Shown: in pieces, positions 38,901 through 50,900 of the stretch
Numbering within the stretch: the first letter of the stretch is position 1
Layout of the letters: every line of letters starts with the position of its first letter
Origin: Lamellibrachia satsuma
Taxonomy: Eukaryota; Annelida; Polychaeta; Sabellida; Siboglinidae
Length of the DNA: 64,000 nt
Direction: 5' to 3'
Assembly (NCBI GenBank): GCA_033239005.1
Contig: BSQZ01000080.1
Span: 62,001 to 126,000 of the forward strand
Notes under the pieces: generated by a model
Told to the model about the DNA's origin: nothing
What the model saw: the letters and a program-made list of their open reading frames with translations, nothing else
Databases searched by the model: none
Program-made: the position numbers and the translations under genes

Positions 38901-41900
38901 GTTGTGTCTCATAGAAACTACAACAAGTTCTCTAATCAGGTTCATGATCGTGACGTCCTTGGACGTGTGAGAATTAATCACAGATACGACACTCATGTTG
39001 TCACACATAAACAGTAAACGCGAGTTAGCCAGACGAGTCGCCCATAAACGGACAGCTAACACTATAGGTAAAAGTTCCTTGATCGCGATATTGCTGGCAG
39101 ACCATGCACTGGGGAAGGATCCTTGGAACCACCGACTGCCTAAAATTGCAGCAAACCCAGACCCACTGGCATCCGAAAACAATCGAATACAGTTCGACGA
39201 TGTCCACGTATTGGGAAGGCAGATAGATACTCCGTTGAAAGAGTCGAGAAACAGTTTCCAGGCGGCCAAATCCTTACGAGCTTCCCGGTTTAAGCGTATA
39301 AAATGTGATTTACCCCACCCACGTGTAAGATCGATAAGCCTCCGCAAAAAGCCCTCCCGGGCACCACCACTCGACACGCGAAATTGAGTGTGCCAATAAG
39401 TGACTGTAAGGCGAGCAAAGTTGCCTTCTTCCGGCGAAAGAGAGCGTTGATCTTCAATTGTGCATCAACTAACTTATCTTGCGGCAGACGCAACTGCATG
39501 GCAGTCGTGTCTACCTCAGTACCGTGTAATGTAGCTAATGACGTAGGGAGCACGGTTTTGTTGGAGTTGACGGGAATGTGAAGAGATGTAGCTAAAGCCA
39601 TGAAGGACTGGAGGCCAACCAAGCACTGATTAGACGCAGAGTGTCCAAAAAAAATAAAATCATCCAATATATGTGACATGTGATGAACATGGAATTTAGT
39701 TATGAGAATCCACTGCAACGCCTGAGCAAAAGATTCAAAAGTTTGGCACGAAGTGCTACACCCCATGGGAAGACATTTATCAAAGTAATACTTGTGCTGC
39801 CAAGTCATGCCGAGCAGTCTATGGTCGGCGGGGTGTATAGGAATAATGCGGAAAGCGTCTTTGATATCTGCCTTAGCCATAAGACACCCTTGCCCGATAT
39901 CACGGATAATCGATACACAGTCGTCTAACAGTTCATAATGGACTTCGGAGTGTAACTTAGCTATGTGGGAATTGACACTGTTATCCTTAGGAAAGCTGAG
40001 ATCGTGGATTAATCGAAATTGTCCGGGGACTTTCTTGGGAACAACACCGAGAGGAGAAAGCACTACGCCTACTGGCGAAGGATGTGTGAACGGGCCGGCA
40101 ATACGACCCGCGGCTACTTCTTGGGCAAGTTTGGTCGTAACAAAGTGATGATGATCATTGGCGGAAAGATGGTTGACATGACCGGGAACGTGAGTGTTGC
40201 ATGTCATTGTTGAAGGGATGCGGAAACCCACTGAAAAACCACGGATCAAATGGTTCCGCTCACGCCTTGCGTAGCCTCGTAGATACGTTGCCAGCCGATG
40301 GGGAAGCACTGGTGTTGGGAGGTTTGGGACTAGTGGTCTTGGCTTTGAGCATCCAGCAGGTGGCACGGGGGTGTCCCCGTTGTCCGCAGGCGCTACATGC
40401 GTGCTGGAAGCGGCAATTTCTGAAATGGCATTGTCCGGTGCTATTCCACCGGCGGCATGGTGTGGGGCGACTGTCTGCGGATCCTGACTGTCCGCGGTAG
40501 TCCCGAAAAAGGCTGTCGCGGCTGTCTGTGTGTCGCCGACCGGTTCATGTCCCCATGAACCGCGTCCAAGGCAAGGTCCCAATTGGTGGCATGCCAGGGC
40601 AGCGTCGGCATGAGGGCGTGGATGCGGCGGAAACGTTCGTCGTACACCCGCCAAGCCATTCCTCCGTGACGCTTATGCATGTCCATGATGCGGCACAGAT
40701 AGGTGAACATGGACGGTGCCTCGGCGGGATAGCGTTCCACATACACGCTAGCGTACGTGCTGAATGCACGCAGCCATTGTCCAACGGTGGTGATGGGTGT
40801 TGCCCGTGGTTGCGTCATGGACATCTGGGGGTGCTGGCTGGACGGAAAGACGCACCCGGATCCTGTTGGTTCAGTGGGGGACCAACGACCCCAGGTCGAT
40901 GTACTGGTGGGCCCAGATGGTGGCCTTGATTTTGGGGTCCAGTGTAGCCCCAAGATCAGGAAGGGAGTCATGGGCGACTCACCTTGCGCGGTCCCGAGCT
41001 GCGTCGTTCCCGCCATCTGCTGCAGGGCGCTGGCCAGCAACGCTTGGAGATCAGTGCCCTGGAAATCGAGTGCTGACGTCCCTGGCTGTGTCGTAGGGAC
41101 AGGTGTTACGGGTGATGGCCCAGCGAGTGGCGAGTGCAAGATGGGCATCGCAGTCGCTAGTCCGGCGGGTTGCAGCGGTGATGAAGCCGTGGCCGTCGGC
41201 ACCGATGTAGACGACTGGGCGACGGGAGGACGCGGTTGAGTGCTGCTGGTTTGTGCTTCATACAACTGCCGTTGCACGTCTTGCAGTTGTTGCCGGAGTG
41301 CCTGGTTGACGGTTCCCAAGTCGTCGTTGTCAGAAGACGAGCTGTCTGAAGCCGCGTCGACTAGTCTGCGAGGCACCCGCGTAGCCCTCGAAGAACGTCT
41401 GCGGTCGGCAGGCGGGCCACCCTTTCGGCCGTTCTTAACTTTCGGCATAGCTGCAAAGAGGAAATAGCAAGGCAGTGTTCTGTGCAAGAGGATTAACCTA
41501 TGCATCGGCCACCGAGCAGCAAGTCATCACCCGCGCACTCATCGGCCCAGTGTGATTGTGTTCCGGCCGGGGTAGTCTGCAATCAACGATAGCCTAGACT
41601 ACTCTAGGTGAATACCGGGCTGTTCTGGAGACCTGCAATTTCGAGTATAGGCATATGATAGTAAGCATACAAACTGATAGACTGTATTCGGAGTGTCGAC
41701 ACATAGCGAACAGGCAAACACCAAGCCTACTCACACAGCCTGGCGCAGGCAGCAGTTCAGAAGAAAATATCAGCCAACAGTTAAGTGTCCCCAGCACGTG
41801 AAAGTCTTCGCACAGCCATGTAAAGTGTACGATGCAACCTGTAAGCACATGACACCCAGGAGAAGGTACGTAACATAAGCATATCGCCACATACATAAAA

Positions 41901-44900
41901 GATAATATATAGTTGATGCCGACGCGCAAAGGCACACCTGTGCAGTGCATCGCGTTCAAAGTGCAGTCGCACACATGTGCGGTTCATCGCGTCCAACGCG
42001 CGGTCGCACGCCTGTGCGGAAATCGCGTCCAATGTGCGGTCGCACACCTGTGCGGAACATCGCATCCAGTGCGCGGTCGCACACCTGTGCGGAACATCGC
42101 GTCCAATGCGCGGTCGCACACCTGTGCGGAACATCGCGTCCAATGCGCGGTCGCACACCTGTGCGGAACATCGCGTCCAACGCGCGGTCGCACGCCTGTG
42201 CGGAACATCGCGTCCAATGCGCGGTCGCACACCTGTGCGGAACATCGCGGACGCACACCTGTGTGCATCGTCGTGTCAAATGGGCGGTCGTACGCCTGTA
42301 CAGAAAGGTCTAATAAATACATATGGTGCTGCAACGAGACATTGTTAACAAGGCAATCTGCAAAATCGGTGATCGGCGAATGTTATGCAACGTGTACCTG
42401 AAAAAGACTCTCCGCAAACACCTATAATATTTGGGAAAACTGAGTACATTCAAATATTGGTGCCAGTGTTCCACGACGTCCTGGTAATGGTGTAACTGCA
42501 TCCGGCGTGAATGGCGAAGGTACATGCGGCCGACATCATGAGTCTGACGATCCAGGTGTGCCGTCGATGTAACGCCTTGGCGTAATGGTGATACAGTGTG
42601 GTCGTCATCAGAAAGGCCACGGGTCCCATCCTGTCCATAAACGATTGGAACCGGCGTACAAAAAATTGTGCCCCCAAGACAACATGTACAGGCGTGGGGT
42701 CACCGTCGATTGAAATGCCGACACTGAACAGACAGTAACGAGAGTGCGTAAGTGGGTGAAAAATACGAAGAGCCCTTTAGCTGAAAAAGAGGAAACGCGT
42801 GTTTAAAGGCCATACTCGAAACCCAAACAAATTAAATAACCCACAAAATATCGAACTGGGTCGCAAGAAGGTAACAGTAAGTCTCCTACGTTACTAATAG
42901 TTTATCTTGTAAAACTGGTTACCATGAACGGTGACAGAAACTACCCGACGTAAGTGATAAACGTGGGCAGAGCCAGACGGCGCTACGAGTCATAGTACTC
43001 CCACTCAATCCTCCAGATGGCGATACTGGTGGGAATAACAAATAGATAGTTATCTCATAGACGTTTGGTATAATTATACCACCAAAGCGTGATCGGGCAC
43101 AGTATTACAGAACCGCACTTACGCGCTAACACTGTACCAAAGTACACACAAACCGCCAGCGAGGTTCTAACGACACTACGGCCCGCAACCCTATATAGCA
43201 AGTTACGGGGTGTGGCCTAGCCTAGCTCCTAATACTAGGTCTAGGCTAAACGGTAAACATGATTCGCGGCCAGAACTGACACTGACAGAAAAAAAACGAA
43301 CATCATCGTCGAGGTTAGACTTCAGTGGACTCACCAGATAGCTCACGGCTTTCAGAGTAGTCGCTCGTGATCGGCAGACAATGCGTGACGAATCAGAGTG
43401 GAAAGAAAAAACTTAACAAACGAGCGACGAAGTAGACACTGCTTCCGTGAGCGGCCAGTGATTGAAGTCTGCTGGCTGGGTCGCTCTAGCAGTGATGTGA
43501 TGTCGCCTTGCCGCTTAGCGCTGTGACACCAAATAAGGAGATGTGTTATGTGTACCGTTAGCGTCCCGTTACCTGACACCGATCCGATGCATTCCAGACT
43601 AGCGACAAGGGTGGGCCGTCTAACCCCTGTACATAGGCAGGAACATTGCGTAAAAGGTATTATAATTCATGCTGTATTAAATACTGATTTTTCACTGTAC
43701 CAACTGTGGAGATCAATATCTCGTAAACAAATCAAGGTAGAAATTTCAGACTTCTCATATACCTAGATATGTAGGTGTGTTATTGATTTGATCCAAATAA
43801 AATTCATTTGTGGTATAACATGTTTTATTGGTGAAATATGGGTCTAAAATCATCATTTGGCTCAATTTCACACATAAAAATACATGGCAGATTGTGGGAG
43901 AACGAATATACAGAAATGGAACTATAGTATGCATGTTACTATCTACATATGATGGAGCAGGACAAATCTCAGAGTTCTTGCACAAATAGTTTTTTAGTTA
44001 TTGTATTTTATGTAGAACAAGAAATCTTCATGATTTAAAAAAATTGGCAAAAATAACAGATTCTGCACAAATTTAAATGGTCATAACTCAGAAGCTACTC
44101 GAGCTACAGTCGTATGGTTTGATGTGTGATTACATTGACCAGTACATTAATTGGTAAAAAAATATGAGTGCAACAAGATTTTCTTATTTTGGCTGATTTC
44201 AGACGGAATGCCCCGGCCCAGTATTCAATAATTCATTTTATATCTGTCATATGATATGTTGTTATTTTAACTCAGAAGAATCAAGTTTTTGGGTAGTGGG
44301 CTCTACAATACACATATGGTGTTTACCAGATGTATAACATTATAATTTATTGTCTTACATGACTAGAGCTATTGTTGTCTGTGATTGTCTGATTGTCTGA
44401 GTCACTTGATGAACTGTGCAGGGGCAATGAAGGTGCTTCATTATTCTGTCATTCAGTAGTGAAGCCTTGGGCCTGAATTTGAGCCTGGTTCAGGCAGCAG
44501 GTGGTAAACAGATTTTGACCCAGAAAAAAGGTCAGAATATGTCTAAACTCATGGTCCCTTGCTGTTTAGTGTGCATATTGTCTTGCTCATATATACAGCA
44601 AGGACATGTGCATACCATATGTGTTTTGTCTGTCAGCTTTAAAAAAACATTGTTCCATGTGTGGGTCATAATAGGGAACTTGCCCTCTCTGCGTTGTTCC
44701 ACCTGTACTCCTGCCCTACACTGCGGTATTTGGCTGTGGTAATTGACTTGATAGGTTGACAAACATATATTGCAACAGTTTGTGGATTTTAACTGAGTAT
44801 TAAGTAATAGAGCATTCTATGGTTCAATTTTAAACCCCATAGTAAGAACCGTAGAAGAGGCATTGTATGTTCTGTATTGTTCTTAGTCAGAATTTAATGA

Positions 44901-47900
44901 AGAGAATTATTTTTTTTCTCAACTATTTATTTCCAAGTGAAAAAATACAAACAAATTAACTACAAAGCAATATACAATAACATAATACATTTACAAATGG
45001 AAATGGGGGGAAATTGAAGTACAGTACTTGTTAATCACTTTCCCCCAACACAATCGCAACTTGTACAAATATAATAAACATTGTTAGCAATATGGAAATA
45101 AATCTTTAAAAAACAAAGTTAAATTTCATTATTATTTTCCATTACATTGATACATAATTATATACACCCTTTCCGAGTTACATGTTTGCACGGTAACCAC
45201 GGTAACCATGAAGAAATAAGTGCTTAAGTCTTTTTGAGTATCTGAACTATAGCTGCACTTGTTATATTTTTGTCGTAGAAGTTCCACAATTTAACCCCAT
45301 ATACAAATATACACATAGATTTTAATGTTGTTCGAGCATATTCATATTTAATTTGTTTACTTTGACATGTCACATGCATTGAATCATATTTAGTTGCAAA
45401 GAATTGTTGAAGGTTATGTGGCAATAACTTATTTTTAGCCTTAAACATTACAATAGAAATTCTAAATTTTATTATGTCTGGAAGTTTAAGTATTTGTAAA
45501 TCACAAAATAATCTATTAGTATGACATAAAAAAGCTGCATTGTAAATGAGCCTGATTACTTTCTTCTGTAATACAAAAACACTGTTAACAATTGTTTTAT
45601 GTGTGCTGCCCCACACTTCACAGCAGTACGATATATAAGGGAGAACTAGTGCACAGTATAATATGAACAGAGATTTTTTGTCAAGTACATATCTTGTTCT
45701 GTACGTAATGGCAATAGTTTTTTGACACTGGCTTTTATCAAGTTAACATGTTCCTTCCAATTAAGCTTATGGTCGATCAACACTCCTAAAAACTTACTGC
45801 TGTATACTCAATCAATACTCTTATTGTACATTTTTATATCGATATTTGAGTTAATGCAGCAGTTTGTGAACTGCATATAATTTGTCTTAGCTACATTAAA
45901 AGATAACCGATTTCTGAAAACCACACATGTAGTTTTTGTAACTCAATGGTTAGATCCTTGCTCAGCTGCTCAGGATCCTTTCCAGAACAAACAAACAGTA
46001 TAAATGTTAGTATTGATGAGATATTACCAATATTAATATACATTAAAAACAGTTTTGGACCCAGTATGGAGCCCTGGGGTATCCCACATGTCACTTTTAG
46101 TAACTCAGAGTTACAGTCATCAATACTAACATATTGTAGTCTATCAGGTAAGTAACTTTTTAGCTAGTGATTGGCAACACCTCTAATACCATAAGCTTCT
46201 AATTTTTCAGTAGCAGGTTATGATCAACTGTGTCAAATGCTTTTTTCAAATCAATAAAGACTCCAATAATACACTTCTTCTGGTCTAAAGCAGATGTGAT
46301 TTGTTCAGTTAATTCTACAAGAGCCATTGATGTAGACATATTGGTCCTAAATCCATACTGACTGCTAGTTAAAATATCATATTTATCAATAAATTTATCT
46401 AGTCTAATATTAAATAATTTTTCTAAGATTTTTGAGAACTGTGGAAGCAGAGATACAGGTCTGTAGTTAGTAAATACATTCTTCTCACCAGTTTTAAATA
46501 TAGGGATCACTTTGGCAATTTTCATTTTACCTGGAAATACACCACTATTGAAGGACCTATTACACAGATGTGCAAGTGGAGTCACAATGGTGGAAATTAT
46601 TTTCTTAACAATGACCAAATCTAGTTTGTCATATCCTGTAGACTTTTTGTTTTAAAAATTTCTGACAATATTTATTATCTCACTTTCTTCTGCCCCCTCC
46701 AAGAACATAGTGCTTTAGTTGGTGTTTTGTAAATAGTCAGCTACATTTATATTCTCATTTGGTAAACTAATGCCTTTTGCCAGATTAGGTCCTACATTTA
46801 CAAAGAAATTATTGAATCCATCAGCAATATCTGTCTTATTTGTAATTGATACACCATTAATAATAAATCACTTTGGGTAACTTGAATGTTGTTGTCTTTT
46901 TTAATAATTTCATTTAAAACTTTCCAAGTTCCTTTTATATTATTTTTTTCCAGCAGTTCATTATAATAAGCTTTCTCACTAAATCTTAGAATAGAGGTAA
47001 GTTTATTTTTTTATTTTTTATACCTACATTCAGCTTCTTTGATTCTAAGCTTTAGAAATTGTTTGTACAAATTATTTTTCTTTTTGCAAGCATGTTGCAG
47101 GCCTCTCGGCACCCAAGGTTTGTACTTCATCATAGTTGGGTTAGAAAATATTTTCTTAATAGGACAGTTCTTATCATACACTTGAGTGAATGTATTTACA
47201 AATATATTGTAAGCATCATCGGCATCTGTTTAATTTAATACTTTATCTCAGTTTACTAATGAAAGTTCATTTATTAGGGATTCTTTGCAGCTGTCAGTCA
47301 ATTTCCTTACATATCTAAATGTCTTAATACGAGTTGTTGTTAAATCTGTATAATGACATATACAAAATACCAGCAGATGATCACTTATGTCATTTATCAT
47401 TAACCCACTGGTGATGTCAATGTTCAATTCATTTGTAAATATGTTATCAATTATAGTTGCACTACTTTCTGTAATTTTACTTGGCTTGTCAATTAATGGA
47501 TAGATACCTAAACTGAACAACATGGCCACAAAATATTTTGTACTGTTGTTATTATTGTATTTAGGAGATCTATATTAAAATCCCCACATAAGAATATTGT
47601 TTTTTTAGTATTCTTAATGCTTTTGATCATCAATTCAGGTTGATGAGTGAACATGTCAACATTAGTTCCTAGTGTTCTATATATACAACTAACAATTATA
47701 TTGTATTTCTTGTTTATACACAATTCCACTGTGACACATTCTAAAATGTCATCAATCACCACAGATGTATCTATAATCTTAAATGAAATGGAGTCATTTA
47801 CATAGATAGCTACTCCACCACCTTTCTTATTTTTTCTAATCCTGTGTATAATTCTATATGTCCAGCCAGTAACATATTGGTACATTTGTCAGATTGTAAG

Positions 47901-50900
47901 CATGTCTCAGATATCATAATAAAAAAAAACGGTATCTTAAGCTTATATACATAATCTCTGATTTTATAAAAATTGGTGTTAAAGCTTCTGGCATTAAAAC
48001 GAATGAACGACAAACCTGTCCTTATCGTTTAATTCTTAAGAAATTTCTCTTCTGTGTAGTAGTACATTTTGTACAAATATTGGTGTAAAAATTATTGTTT
48101 GGATCAATTTCATTTTTGCAATCACAACGGTTGTATTCTGAAATGTTAAACGATTTAAAATTTAAAGCTGAACATTGTTCATATAAGTTGTACATATTTA
48201 CATCAACATCCAGTTCTGAGTGAACACATTTTAATTCATTATTGTTAATGTCATAAAAAGGAAAAACCTTGATACACCTATTACAATAGAAAGGGAAAGT
48301 GTCTTTACCTGTGTTTGATAGTTGATTTTTTTAAATGTGTTTTTCTCAAGTGTATTGGTATTTCACACAGAGAACATTTCAATTTGTTTCCAGCCATAAT
48401 GAATAGTTAACACTCATGTTCGAGTCAGTCCAGGATTGTCTAATATTCCATGTAGAGGTGTGTGTTCTTGATTCTCTCTTCTGACCAAATGAGTTTGAAG
48501 AGATCATCCGGGTTGTCGAGTGTCAACTTCTTCTCCCTGCCATTCTCCGACACTATGCAGTGGATTCTGCCATTGTGAGTGAATGTGTGTTTGACGGAGG
48601 GGTCCTTTTTCAGCTCTCATAGCAGTGCACTTCGCAGTGAAGTCAAATCTACGAATATACAGGTAGTATAGGAGCAATGGATGTTAATGATCATTGACAA
48701 TAGCATGGTTTGAGGTTTCCCTTTTGAGGAAGCAAACAGGAACTGCACTAGCCCACTGTGTCATAGGTGGAAGAACCGGATGACTGGCTGCGTTACGGCT
48801 GTCCTTGGGAGAAGGCAAGGCCAGAGTACACTATCCCTGTCAACTTCTATGGGCATGTGGACAAGAACGAAACTGGATCCCACTGGGTGAACACTCAAGT
48901 ACGATTTACTGTCTCTTGTCGTCTTCCCTAAAATTAATGTACACTTGTGAGTTCATGATTGAAAGAACTAGCAATTCTACTGTTGCAAATGTTATTACCA
49001 ACAGCTTTACCATCTCTTGTTTGAATTGAACAGTAAGGAACAGTTTTAACCATTATTGACCCCCATGAATACCCATTCACTGGCTTCTTGACAAGCCTGT
49101 AAGCATTAAGCACTATTTGGTACAACACCAGTAAGTTTCTATGACATCAAGCTGAAAGACTTCACAGAGGTAGCCAAATGTAGTCAAGTCAACAAGATTA
49201 GACAATATCTTGTCATAATAATGTTTATACTCGTTCACATTTATACTTTATTGTACTGCCCCCACCCCTCAGGTAGTTGAAAATCACTCATGAAATCCAA
49301 CACAAGTAGTGAGGGATGCTCTTACCGACAGTCACTGTTTGACCAATGCTGGTGCCCTTTCACTGCAGGAATAAAATTTTATCTTGTTTCGAATATTTTT
49401 TTTTTTTTTGAGAATGGTATAAAAGTTGATATTGAAAATAATTGCAATTGGGTTCTGTACATGGGGTGGCAGATTTGCAGAGAAATAGACCTGGAGCTGG
49501 TTTGAAGGTTTCACGAAGCATTTGTGCCGTACAAGGGAACTTATACCAATGTTTGACGAAATTTAAGTAACTCGGAACAGTCGTAGAAAACATGCGTAGT
49601 GTTGAGAACAATTATATGTATCTACAAACTACTCTTCATGCAAAGGTTCGTGAAACCAGCCCCTGGCTATTGATGTGACACAAAACTGATGACAACAGCT
49701 TATTTAACATATAAGCGATATTCTTGAAATTAAAATAAATACTGACATCATTTCTTTTAAGCATCCAACAAGTTCATAACAAATATATATAATTTAATAG
49801 TCCAGTTGCCACTTACCAAATGCACCATTAAGGTCATCTTTGATCATCTTGGCATAATATCTTGGGTGAAATTAATAGCTAAGTCCAACTGTATACATTG
49901 TTTGCATTGTGAAGATTAAATTAGATGTGGCGTTGCTAGGTGGTGCTAGCCATGCCATTTGATAACCCTGTGCCAGGGTACGGCAACAACTGCGTGAACA
50001 CGCTGAGACTGTGGTCAGCAAGGGCGCCATCTAGCTTCCATCTGCACTTCTGTAAGTGTCGCAGATGGCAGTGCTTGCTAACTTGCACTTCATTCGATGT
50101 TTCTTTATATGCGTTTCAATTACTGGTATTTTTTGTAGGATTATGTTGTACATGTGGTCAGGTCAGCTGATAGTAATTAAATATATATATGTGATACTGG
50201 TGTATTACTCTTTATTATTATTATGAAAATAGTAAACATTTTGGGCATTGTTACAATGCGAGTTGTTGACTGTTAAAATCATGTATTCATATGAAATGAA
50301 AGAAATGCAGCAAGGTGCAAAGATTTTTTTAAGTAGATTGATGGGATACAAATGGGGGTGGGGACTTAGGTTTCACCAAGTGTGACATTACTGCCTTATT
50401 TTAGACAACAGCACTGGTCAATGATCAAACTGCCAACATGTAATATGCAAGTTTGATTATTTGTTGGACCAACTATATTTGTTATATTACAAACACGTGT
50501 GCATAGTCTGGTTATAGTGTTCATGAAAGACACCTGACCATAAAAGGCCTATATATCAACAGCAGTGTGCACACTGTATCCTACACACAGGTGTTGGTGT
50601 ATGTATGAATGCGGTTGTGTTTGTCTGTTAGTCAACAGTGGGGACTACATCCAGGCTGTGTGTGACAGGAACCTGGCTGAGAACATCTCCAAGGTGCTCT
50701 ATCCAAATGACAACGTATGTACCTACATACACGCCTTCTCTCAGTGCTCTGTCCCAATGACAACGTATGTACCTACACACCCTCCTCTCAGTGCTCTGTC
50801 CCAATGACAACGTATGTACCTACACACATGCCTTCTTTCAGTGCTCTGTCCCAATGACAATGTATGTACCTACACACACGCCTTCTCTCCGTGCTCTGTC

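Larger units (their letters stand above)
36015..43691 (-). mobile_element. Ngaro-type tyrosine-recombinase retrotransposon (about 7.7 kb)
   Basis: Read on the minus strand the order is A1 (43691-43408), gag, reverse transcriptase, RNase H, tyrosine recombinase, B1 (36757-36569), A2 (36547-36264), B2 (36203-36015). The A1 - genes - B1 - A2 - B2 pattern is the split direct repeat structure of Ngaro elements in the DIRS order. They integrate with a tyrosine recombinase instead of an integrase. The two A copies look identical by eye, implying recent insertion, yet several frameshifts break the genes. It lies antisense in phosphorylase intron 3. Confidence 0.9.

Noticed and set aside
40201..41467. 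Plus-strand ORFs up to 160 residues across the gag region
   Set aside because: They are antisense shadows of the GC-rich gag gene, which has the recognisable motifs on the minus strand.
41781..42401. Several overlapping ORFs of 100-160 residues in all frames
   Set aside because: They are translations of the 37 bp GC-rich repeat in the Ngaro leader and have no domain similarity.
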